Notes under the pieces: generated by a model | What the model was told of the DNA's origin: nothing | What the model saw: the letters and a program-made list of their open reading frames with translations, nothing else | Databases searched by the model: none | Shown here: in pieces, positions 26,784 through 33,592 of the stretch | How positions within the stretch are numbered: position 1 is the stretch's first letter | Layout: each line of letters opens with the position of its first letter | Made by a program: the position numbers and the translations under genes | Origin: Gemmatimonadota bacterium | GTDB lineage: Bacteria > Gemmatimonadota > Gemmatimonadetes > Gemmatimonadales > Gemmatimonadaceae | Assembly (NCBI GenBank): GCA_016218305.1 | Contig: JACREJ010000068.1 | Coordinates: 1 to 33,592 of the forward strand | Direction: 5' to 3' | DNA length: 33,592 nucleotides

Positions 26784-28430
26784 TTACTCCCGGCGGTCGC
26801 TTGTCTCGCCCCGTGTCCCCTTCCGGTGATACAGCGCCTGGTCCGCGCGCTCCATCGCCTCGGCGAGCGACAGTGCCGGGTCGAGCGTAGAGACGCCAAG
26901 GCTTGCCGTGACGGTGAACGGCTGGCCGGCCGGCCGCAGCGCGGCGATGGCGCCGGTGAGGCGCGCGCCCATCTGGCCAGCCGCCGCCTCGCCGCCCTCG
27001 CCAATGAGCGCGACGAATTCGTCGCCGCCCCAGCGTGCCACGATGTCCGACTCGCGCAGAATGCTCTTGAAGGCCTGCGCCACGAGCTTGATGGCTTGGT
27101 CGCCCGCCGCGTGGCCGTGCGCATCGTTGATCTGCTTCAGGCCATCGATGTCGGCGAAGACCACCACGGACGTATGCTGCTCGCGGCGCGCGCGCGCCAC
27201 CTCAGCCTCGGCGAAGAACGCAAAGCCGCGCCGATTGGCCAGCCCCGTGAGCTCGTCCACGAGCGCCAGCGCCTGCAGGTCGCGCTCGTACCGCAGCTGC
27301 TGCGTGATGTCGCGCGCCAGCAGCACGACCGCCGGCCGGTCGAGGTAGAGACACGGCCCCACCGTCAGTTCCACGTCGGTGAGTCGCCCCGTGGCGCTGC
27401 GCAACTGGCCGCGCAGGCGCGTGGCCAGGGACGCATCGCTCGAGGCCGGCGAGGTCACGAGCACGGCACGCAGTTCCAGCGGCACGAAATCGTGCATGGA
27501 CCGGCCGCGCAGGGCCTGTTCGTTCTCGAGGCCGAGCAGCCGCGCGGCCGCGATATTCGCAAAGCGCACCTCACCGCCGGCGTGCACGATCACCGCATCG
27601 GGTGACAGCGCGAGGAGCTGGTGGTAACGCGCCTCGGTCTCGCGCAGTGCGCGGACCTGCGCCTTGGCGCGGTAGCGCCCCGAGTAGAGCCACGCCGCGG
27701 CTGCCAGCGACAGGGCGAGCGCGGTGTAGAGCCACGACACGGGAATGCCGCCGCGTCCCTGCGGCACGTCGATGTCATCGCGCGTGCGGGGGACGATCTG
27801 CCAGATCAACGGATCGTCCACGTTGTCGCGATAGGCGGAAATGACCCCCGCCACGGTGACGCTGTCTTCGTAGCGGACGCGCGACAGGTCGATCGGTTCC
27901 CCGTGATTCGACGGCACCCAGATGGTGAGCGTCCCCGTCTCCTCGGGGTTCAGGTCACGCAGGCGCAGGAACTGGCCGCCCTCGCTCTCGCCGAAGCCGG
28001 CGACGCGGCCGCGCACGCGCACGAGCCGACCGGAGAACTTCGGCAGCAGCTCACCGTCCACGGCGATCGCCGTGGGGGTGATGGTGGTGCGCGGGACGGG
28101 CACGACGTCAAGCCGCGTGCCCACGAGCTCCAGCATCCCGCGATAGGTCTTCACGACACCCGTCGCGACGACGCTGTCGCCCACGCGCACGGCGGTCTCG
28201 AGCGTACGCGAGAAGATGCGAATGCCGCCGCTGGAGTCCTCGACGGCGATGTCGAACACGGTGGACTGCAGCTGGCCAATCCCCGAGGTGGCGCGGCCCG
28301 CGATCGTGACGGTGTCGCCGCTGTCGAGGGTGCGGATCGCCTGGGCAATGGGGATGGCGGCGCGCGGCTTCTGTGCGACGGCCAGGCCCGGCCACGCGGC
28401 GGCCGAGAGAAGCAGGAGTGTCCGGCGCAT
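26784..28430 (-). CDS. Diguanylate cyclase with periplasmic OB-like domains, PAS and GGDEF
   Basis: The product is 548 aa. A signal peptide (about 1-20, ending AVAQ) leads into two OB-fold-like beta domains (about 35-110 and 125-215, both with GDSVVATGVV/DSVTVAGVI-type strands). A membrane helix (about 226-247), a short coiled coil and a PAS domain (about 262-375: LLALSPDAVIVHAGGEVRFANIAAARLLG) follow. The GGDEF domain (about 385-545) keeps the active-site motif WGGDEF near 466-471 and the inhibitory I-site RESD exactly five residues before it, so cyclic di-GMP synthesis with product inhibition is expected. ATG 28430 is preferred because it begins the signal peptide; the frame is open to 28511. 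A periplasmic ligand probably controls output. The HD-GYP gene nearby could degrade the product. Confidence 0.93.
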   Translation of the reverse strand: MRRTLLLLSAAAWPGLAVAQKPRAAIPIAQAIRTLDSGDTVTIAGRATSGIGQLQSTVFDIAVEDSSGGIRIFSRTLETAVRVGDSVVATGVVKTYRGMLELVGTRLDVVPVPRTTITPTAIAVDGELLPKFSGRLVRVRGRVAGFGESEGGQFLRLRDLNPEETGTLTIWVPSNHGEPIDLSRVRYEDSVTVAGVISAYRDNVDDPLIWQIVPRTRDDIDVPQGRGGIPVSWLYTALALSLAAAAWLYSGRYRAKAQVRALRETEARYHQLLALSPDAVIVHAGGEVRFANIAAARLLGLENEQALRGRSMHDFVPLELRAVLVTSPASSDASLATRLRGQLRSATGRLTDVELTVGPCLYLDRPAVVLLARDITQQLRYERDLQALALVDELTGLANRRGFAFFAEAEVARARREQHTSVVVFADIDGLKQINDAHGHAAGDQAIKLVAQAFKSILRESDIVARWGGDEFVALIGEGGEAAAGQMGARLTGAIAALRPAGQPFTVTASLGVSTLDPALSLAEAMERADQALYHRKGTRGETSDRRE

Positions 28431-28571
28431 GCGAGGAGGGATGCGGGAGACTATCGGACCACGTATCTCGCGGCCGCGCACAATGTAGCGTTGAAACGCG
28501 CGTTCGACCACAGTCGGTCCGCCGCGCCGACCTCAGGCGCCACGGCGCGCTTGCCAGCCCGACCCTCGTCC

Positions 28572-28630
28572 CCACGGAGCAGAGGGAGGAATGCCCGAGG
28601 CGCTCCGGCGTTCCTCCGATTCCTCCGTGG
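28572..28630. repeat. 59-bp imperfect palindrome in the gap upstream of the GGDEF gene
   Basis: Arms 28572-28595 and 28607-28630 (24 nt each, 19 pairs) surround an 11-nt loop. The outer ends CCACGGAG/CTCCGTGG pair perfectly and the inner GAGGAATGCC/GGCGTTCCTC pair at 9 of 10. It is unrelated in sequence to the GTGCAGGGG palindromes. The rest of 28431-28714 shows no gene or other structure that I can support. Confidence 0.65.
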
Positions 28631-28714
28631 TGAAAGCGCTGCCGCCGTGCTGCCTCGATCGGCGCATGCGGGGGCGAGGCGCCTCGAGTCCATCGTGAGA
28701 CGCGCCAAACGCAA

Positions 28715-28744
28715 AACGGCCCACCCGTTTCGGGGTGGGCCGTT
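28715..28744 (-). terminator. Intrinsic terminator of the M14 peptidase gene
   Basis: AACGGCCCACCC (28715-28726) pairs perfectly with GGGTGGGCCGTT (28733-28744) around loop GTTTCG. On the minus strand the stem is followed directly by TTTTGCGTTT, giving a Rho-independent terminator 19 nt after the M14 stop. Confidence 0.8.
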
Positions 28745-28763
28745 CGCGCGGCGATGCTGCTGA

Positions 28764-31694
28764 CTACCGCTTGCCCGCGTCGAGGTCGTTCCAGTTCAGG
28801 ATGGCGTTGAAGCCGAGAGGGTACGTGCCGTGCGTCTGCCAGCGCCAGAACGGCCGAATGGCGAAGAGCACCACGTGCCCCTTGCCGATCGGCGCATCAA
28901 CGAGCTGCGCGCGTCCGCTGAGCGCCTGCCCGTTCACCAGCGAGCCCGAAAGGAGCATCTCGTCGGCGTTGGTGGGGAACGACAGGATGACACGGGGCCG
29001 GTCGCCTGTCGCGGCCTGCGCGCCGAAGCCACCGCCGCCGCCACCGCCGCCACCGCCGCCGCCACCGCCCGGGCCGGCCCCTGCGCCGCTGCGGGCAGCT
29101 CCTCCTGCCGCGCCAGCCGCGGGCGCCGGCGCCGGTGCACCCGACGGCTCCCACGGCGAGAGTCGAGGCAGATTCGTCGGGGCCATGGGCGTCACGTTCT
29201 GGCTTTGCGACGATCCGCGCCCGCCGAAGCCGCCAACGCCGCCGCCAAATCCGCCGGCGTTGAGCACCGGCGCCGTGCTGAAGTACACCGGGAGCTGGGT
29301 GCCGGCCAGGCCGTAGGTGAGCGGGCTCTTCTTGTCGGCGATGATGCCGCGCATCACCGAGCCGCGCACGAACAGGTCGGTCGGCGTCTCCACCGTCACG
29401 CCGTTCGTCAGGTTGTACGACGGGAAGATGGTGGACGTCGCGCCCTCGGTGATCAGCGTGCCGCCCTCCTGCACGAACTTGTACAGGTTCAGGAGCCCCT
29501 CGACGCCCATCCCGCCACGGATGTCATCGCTCTCGTCGGGCGAGCCCAGGTTCGGCGTCTCCGCCGACTTCTTGTACGGCAGGGGCAGGGTGCCGGTACT
29601 GGCCATGCCGTTCACCATCGACTGCGCCGTGCCGCCGACGTGCGGGAAGATGATCACGTCATACTTGGCGCGGAGATTCCCCTCTGTGCGCAGCTTCTGG
29701 TCCGCGAAATACGTGTAAGGCACGCCATACGTGTCGAGCGCGCCGCGCACCCAGCCTTCATCCTGCGTGCGCGTCCAGCTGTGCACGTACCCGATGCGCG
29801 GCACGTCGAGGTCGTGCGACTTCACCTTGGGCGCCTCGGCGACAGCGACGGCGCTGAGCCCCAGCGCCTTGAGCTGCGGCTCGAGCTTCGCGCGGTCGGC
29901 GTTGGCGATGATGAACGCACCCGCCAGGAACTTCTTGCCGCCGGCCTCGAAATCCTCCTCAGCGGCCGTCATCGGCACGCCCGCATTCTTGAAGCGGAAC
30001 GTCACCAGGTTGTTGTCGCTGGTCGCGGCGACGATGAGCGTGCTCCCCGTCCCCTCGACGCCGCCTGCCGCCGTCACCGGCGCCGTCACCGGCGCCATCG
30101 CCTGCGTGAGCAGCGCCTTGTCGGCGATCGGCGTGAGCACGAGGTTGCGCAGGTACTGGAACGTCCACCCCGTGTCGTCATACGGCGCCGGGTTGGCGGC
30201 GGAGAACGCCTGCACCGAGAAGTAGATGTCGGCCAGTGTGCGATACGGCTGGTCGCCGCGCACGATGAAGTCGCCCGGCTTCACCTCGACGGCGCCGACC
30301 TTGAACGCCGTCGTCGCCCGATGGAACTCGAGCCCCTGCGTCATCAGGTCGTTCACCGCCTGCGCGGCCTCCGCCTTGCGGTGCTGCGCGGCCGGGATCA
30401 CCCACCCGAAGATCGGGCCGTTCTTCCCCTTTTCCACCGCGCGCTTGTTCTTGAGCCAGTAGTTCTCGAGGAAGTGCTCGCGGTTCTTTGCGATGTGGCC
30501 GAGCGTGATGATCAGCGCCGACTGCTGGATGTTGACGTTGTTGCGCGGTCCCCAGTTGATGCTGGCCAGCGGCGGGTTCGGGCGGAACCACTCGCGGCTC
30601 GTCGTCGTCGGCGGCGGGCGCACGACGTAATTGTCCGGCCCGTAGCTCTGCGTCTCGTAGAACCGGCCCGTCGCGTTATGCGAGTGGGCCACGTAGAACA
30701 GGTAATTCGGCGTCCACCCGTCGTAGAACCCGTAGGTCCAGACGCCCGGCACGCCGCGCTTCGTCATCTCCTGCACCTCGTTGATGGCGAGGTTCCACCA
30801 CTCGTTGACCGTGATCGGGTCGAGCGACTCGTTGTACGGGCCGCTGCCGGTGGACGCGTACAGGTACGTCACCGACTCGTGCAGGTCGTGCATGATGGTC
30901 GGCGTCCACTCGAGGAAGAACTTGTTCGCGTTCCGCGTGAGGGCCAGCATCTGCCCCATGCCGTCGCGGTTGTTGTCGTGCTGGACGTACTTGCCCCAGT
31001 ACATCAGGGGCAGCCGCGCCTCGCCGGCCGGCCGCTTCTTGTTGTAGTAGTACGTGTCCACCTGCTTCTCGCGCCCGTCCACCTCGAGCACCGGCGTGAT
31101 GAAGGTGATGACATTGCGGCGGATGTTCTGGTAGTGCTCGCTGTTGTCCACCACGAGCCGGTAGGCGAGTTCCATCAGCGTCTCGGGGCCGCCGTTCTCC
31201 GGGGAGTGCAGTCCGGACGTGATCCAGTAGATGGGCTTCGCACTCTGGATGATCCGCCTGGCCTCGGCGTCGTTCGTCTTGCGCGCGTCGGTCAGCGCCT
31301 TCAGCTGCCCCTGGTAGCTGTCGAGGCGGCTCATGGTCCCCTCGTCGGCGATGGCCAGGACGACCATGTCGCGCCCCTCCTCGGTCTTGCCGATGGTCCA
31401 GAACCTGGCCCGTCCGCCCGACGCCTTGGCCACCGCCTCGAGATAGCGGTGAATGTCCTTGGCGTACGTCAGCTCGCCGGGCGTGCCGACGATCCGGCCG
31501 AAGAACTTGAGCGGCGTGGGCACCTTGCTCGACGCCGGCAGCTGATCCACGAACTCCGTGGAGATGCGGGCGTCCTGGAGGTGCTCCTTGATCTTCTTCG
31601 TGTACTCCTGGTCAATCGCCTGCTGCGCGCCGGCCAGCTGGGTGGCCAACACGAGCGCGGCGGGGGCGATCAGCAAGCGCTGGAACACGGACAT
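28764..31694 (-). CDS. Secreted M14-family zinc carboxypeptidase, large form
   Basis: The product is 976 aa. A signal peptide (about 1-23, ending LAGAQ) exports it. The M14 domain (about 55-400) carries the zinc motif HSPE (His161, Glu164 in GLHSPENGGPE), the substrate-binding YVQHDNNRDG, and a distal zinc histidine in MHDLHES near 266-269. The family cleaves C-terminal residues or peptidoglycan peptides. The C-terminal half (about 500-976) includes a glutamine-amidotransferase-like fold text (YDVIIFPHVGGTAQ, FVQEGGTLITEG) that ends GHVVLFAIRPFWRWQTHGTYP. It is interrupted near 885-910 by a run of 14 glycines. Large M14 proteins of this layout are typical of gemmatimonad-like genomes. It has its own terminator, and a palindromic repeat lies upstream. 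Confidence 0.9.
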   Translation of the reverse strand: MSVFQRLLIAPAALVLATQLAGAQQAIDQEYTKKIKEHLQDARISTEFVDQLPASSKVPTPLKFFGRIVGTPGELTYAKDIHRYLEAVAKASGGRARFWTIGKTEEGRDMVVLAIADEGTMSRLDSYQGQLKALTDARKTNDAEARRIIQSAKPIYWITSGLHSPENGGPETLMELAYRLVVDNSEHYQNIRRNVITFITPVLEVDGREKQVDTYYYNKKRPAGEARLPLMYWGKYVQHDNNRDGMGQMLALTRNANKFFLEWTPTIMHDLHESVTYLYASTGSGPYNESLDPITVNEWWNLAINEVQEMTKRGVPGVWTYGFYDGWTPNYLFYVAHSHNATGRFYETQSYGPDNYVVRPPPTTTSREWFRPNPPLASINWGPRNNVNIQQSALIITLGHIAKNREHFLENYWLKNKRAVEKGKNGPIFGWVIPAAQHRKAEAAQAVNDLMTQGLEFHRATTAFKVGAVEVKPGDFIVRGDQPYRTLADIYFSVQAFSAANPAPYDDTGWTFQYLRNLVLTPIADKALLTQAMAPVTAPVTAAGGVEGTGSTLIVAATSDNNLVTFRFKNAGVPMTAAEEDFEAGGKKFLAGAFIIANADRAKLEPQLKALGLSAVAVAEAPKVKSHDLDVPRIGYVHSWTRTQDEGWVRGALDTYGVPYTYFADQKLRTEGNLRAKYDVIIFPHVGGTAQSMVNGMASTGTLPLPYKKSAETPNLGSPDESDDIRGGMGVEGLLNLYKFVQEGGTLITEGATSTIFPSYNLTNGVTVETPTDLFVRGSVMRGIIADKKSPLTYGLAGTQLPVYFSTAPVLNAGGFGGGVGGFGGRGSSQSQNVTPMAPTNLPRLSPWEPSGAPAPAPAAGAAGGAARSGAGAGPGGGGGGGGGGGGGGFGAQAATGDRPRVILSFPTNADEMLLSGSLVNGQALSGRAQLVDAPIGKGHVVLFAIRPFWRWQTHGTYPLGFNAILNWNDLDAGKR
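29019..29076. repeat. Trinucleotide (Gly-codon) low-complexity tract inside the M14 gene
   Basis: Tandem CCG/CCA triplets on the plus strand encode about 14 consecutive glycines in the minus-strand M14 protein. Because the unit is 3 nt, length changes by slippage would stay in frame and could vary between strains. Confidence 0.85.
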
Positions 31695-31764
31695 GCGACC
31701 CTCGTGGCAGTGGGGGTGATCACTGAGAGCATACGCAAGAGGGGCTGAGAATGCTTGGGAGGGG

Positions 31765-31889
31765 GAGGAGTGCAGGGGCTTGGAAGGGGAGACGAGTGGA
31801 GTGTTGAGGGAGGGGGAGGAGGCGAACTGGTGGCCTCCTCCCCCCTCGCTCCTCTCTCCACTCCTCTCCCCTCCTGAACCCCTGCACTC
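31765..31889. repeat. Long imperfect palindromic repeat, second complete copy
   Basis: The inner arms GGGGGAGGAGGC (31812-31823) and GCCTCCTCCCCC (31833-31844) pair perfectly around a 9-nt loop. The outer arms repeat the family words on both sides: GAGGAGTGCAGGGG (31765-31778), its inverse near 31876-31889, and the GAGTGGAG blocks. On the minus strand it begins directly at the stop codon of the HD-GYP gene (31894-31896) and occupies most of the gap to the M14 gene. It is related to 1-55 and 7318-7455. Confidence 0.85.
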
Positions 31890-31893
31890 CTCC

Positions 31894-33592
31894 TCACGCC
31901 CCAGTCGGCGTCATCCTCCGCCCGGTCAGCGACCTCCACCCCTCCACCGGCTGCACCGCCTCGAACACCTTCGCCTCCACGAACGCAGTCAGCAGCGCCG
32001 CGTCCACGTGCCCGTGCTTCGCCTCGTCGTGCAGGATGTCCAGCGCCCGCTCGGCGGTGACGGCGCGCTTGTACGGGCGGTCGGTGGCCGTCAGCGCGTC
32101 GTAGATGTCGCTGATGGTCATCATGCGCGTCTGCACGGGGATGGCGGCGGAGTCCACGCCGCGCGGGTAGCCCGATCCGTCGAGCTTCTCGTGATGACCC
32201 CACGCGATCAGCGGAATCCCCTTCAGCTCGCGCGTCCACGGGATCTGCTCGAGGAAGCGGTACGTGTGCGTCACGTGGCTCTCGATCTCGCGCCGCTCAC
32301 GCTCGTCGAGGTTGCCGCGGTTGATCATCAGGTAGCGCAGCTCGTCGTCGCTCAGCAGGGGCTTCTCGGTGCCGTCGAAGTCCACGAAGAGGCGCTCGTT
32401 GATCTCGCTGAGCTCCTCAAAGCTCCCCTCAGGGAGAATCGTCGGCTCGTTGGCCCGCACGATGGCGTCGAGGAAGCGCAGGAGCTGGGTGCGCGACTCA
32501 TTGCGCGCGCGGTCGAGCCGCTGGAGCGCCGCCTCGTAGTTGGTGCGCCCGTATTCCCACAGGTACTGCGCGCGCTCGCGCTCGTACTGGAGGTCGGCGC
32601 GCTGCAGCAGGAACTGGAACCGGTGCCGGATGATGGCGAGGTCCGACGGGTACAGCTTCTTCTGCTTCACCAGCACCTGCTCGCGCACGCCCACCTTGCC
32701 AAAGTCGTGCAGCAGCGACGCGTAGCGCAGCTCGCGCAGCTCTTCGCGCGAGAAGCGCAGGTGCCCATAGGGGCCGCTGTCCACGCGGTCCACCGCGGAG
32801 GCCAGCCCGGTCGTGTAGACGGCCACCCGCGACGAGTGGCCCGACGTCGTCGGGTCGCGGCTCTCGATCGCCGTCACCGATGCCATCACGAAGCCTTCGA
32901 ACAGCCGCTCGATGTCCTCGTACAGCCGCCCGTTCTCGATGGCCACCGCGGCCTGCGACGCGAGGCCGCTGATGAGCGCCACCGCGTGCGCGTCGAACGG
33001 CCGCACCTCGCGCTCGACGTCGGCCGCCGTCGCGAGCCGCGCCGCGGCGCTCCGCTTGCGGTTGATCAGCTGCAGCACGCCCACGATCTCGTCGCGATGC
33101 GTGCGCATCGGGATCGTCACCATGGACTTCGTGCGGTACCCGAACTTCTCGTCGAACGACCGGTTGAACGTGAAGCGGTCGCCCGGCCCCAGCGCGTAGG
33201 CGTCCTCGAAGTTGATGGCCTCGCCCGACACCGCCGCGGCGCCGGCGATGGACGACGCATCCAGCGGCACCGTGTACTCGCTGAAGGGCAGGTCGGGAAG
33301 CGTGTAGTTCTGCGAGAGCTTGAAGCGGAGCACCGCCGCCTCCCCCCGCTCCACGAGGTACAGCGACCCCGCGTCTGCCGACGACAGCCGCCGCGCCTGT
33401 TCGAGGATGAGCGCCAGCAGCGTCGGCAGGTCACGCTCGGTGGACAGGGCGACGCCGATGCGCGAGAGCTCGGCGATCTCCCCGGCGCGCGCGGCCGCGG
33501 CCGCGGCCTCACGCCGCGCCGCCACGAGCGCCGCGGCGTGGCGCACGGCGCCCTGGAGCGCCGTGCGCGCGAGCGCCGGCGCCGCGTCCTCC
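31894..33592 (-). CDS. GAF/HD-GYP phosphodiesterase (partial, 5' end beyond window)
   Basis: The frame stays open to the window end, so at least 565 codons are present and the start is missing; a GTG at 33546 is only an internal candidate. After a short Ala/Arg helix, a GAF domain (nt about 33450-32910) reads LSRIGVALSTERDLPTLLALIL, SMVTIPMRTHRDEIVGVLQLIN and GLASQAAVAIENGRLY. The HD-GYP domain follows with SGHSSRVAVYT, metal-binding LLHDFGKVGV, and HHEKLDGSGYPRG. This is the cyclic di-GMP hydrolase signature with GYP intact. About 105 residues are inserted between IIRHRFQFLL and REIESHVTHTYRFL, so the domain is split. No signal peptide or membrane segment is visible in the part seen. The stop codon abuts a palindromic repeat. 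Confidence 0.9.
   Translation of the reverse strand, partial: EDAAPALARTALQGAVRHAAALVAARREAAAAAARAGEIAELSRIGVALSTERDLPTLLALILEQARRLSSADAGSLYLVERGEAAVLRFKLSQNYTLPDLPFSEYTVPLDASSIAGAAAVSGEAINFEDAYALGPGDRFTFNRSFDEKFGYRTKSMVTIPMRTHRDEIVGVLQLINRKRSAAARLATAADVEREVRPFDAHAVALISGLASQAAVAIENGRLYEDIERLFEGFVMASVTAIESRDPTTSGHSSRVAVYTTGLASAVDRVDSGPYGHLRFSREELRELRYASLLHDFGKVGVREQVLVKQKKLYPSDLAIIRHRFQFLLQRADLQYERERAQYLWEYGRTNYEAALQRLDRARNESRTQLLRFLDAIVRANEPTILPEGSFEELSEINERLFVDFDGTEKPLLSDDELRYLMINRGNLDERERREIESHVTHTYRFLEQIPWTRELKGIPLIAWGHHEKLDGSGYPRGVDSAAIPVQTRMMTISDIYDALTATDRPYKRAVTAERALDILHDEAKHGHVDAALLTAFVEAKVFEAVQPVEGWRSLTGRRMTPTGA

Noticed and set aside
28830-31748. A 972-codon open frame on the plus strand opposite the M14 gene
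   Set aside because: It is Arg/His-rich with no domain text and is the antisense shadow of a well-recognised M14 peptidase, an effect of high GC at third positions.

Overview
The window is GC-rich bacterial chromosome with tightly packed genes on both strands. Several features point to a Gram-negative-type, free-living heterotroph, most likely Gemmatimonadota or a close relative: lipoproteins with clean lipoboxes, a TonB-type C-terminal domain, a lipoprotein c-type cytochrome, a short primary-type sigma factor without region 1.1, a Ser/Thr kinase fused to a TolB-like/TPR sensor, and a large M14 peptidase with a Gly-rich insert. The phylum call is inference from gene content. No phage, insertion sequence, CRISPR array, rRNA or tRNA was seen.

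Layout. 1-3560 (+): the end of a palindromic repeat, larE, a membrane-anchored unknown, an NtrC-type sigma54 activator and a small membrane protein, closed by a bidirectional hairpin. 3574-5630 (-): a BlaI/MecI-like repressor and an M56 (BlaR1-like) peptidase fused to a TonB C-terminal domain, behind a promoter flanked by two dyads. 5676-9288 (+): aldehyde dehydrogenase, a 138-bp palindromic repeat, signal peptidase I and a primary-type sigma factor with a good intrinsic terminator. 9380-17419 (+): one compact operon of yajQ, rimO, a SpoIID/LytB lipoprotein, a DUF4105-like membrane protein, hyuA and hyuB; most junctions overlap. 17523-20927: an M20 peptidase converging on a TerB-like gene and a cytochrome c lipoprotein, then a TspO/MBR-like membrane protein. 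21149-26742 (+): a receptor-type Ser/Thr kinase whose real start is probably an upstream CTG that adds a zinc ribbon, then a large Ig-like-domain lipoprotein behind an AT-richer promoter with a dyad operator. 26784-33592 (-): a diguanylate cyclase, an M14 peptidase, another palindromic repeat and a GAF/HD-GYP protein cut by the window end.

The genes do not form one pathway. Regulation and signalling are over-represented: a sigma54 activator, BlaI/M56, sigma70, YajQ, a Ser/Thr kinase, GGDEF and HD-GYP. Two of these would make and degrade cyclic di-GMP, and YajQ is a reported binder of it.

The most unusual signal is non-coding. A family of long imperfect palindromes, with purine-rich arms sharing GTGCAGGGG and GAGGAGTGGAG, occurs three times in 33.6 kb, each time between genes. 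Two of the three start at or within 7 nt of a stop codon. Other intergenic gaps hold short tandem repeats (AGACAACAGA, CTCCCGTCT and CCAATCC types), and several lie directly before start codons that lack a Shine-Dalgarno sequence.
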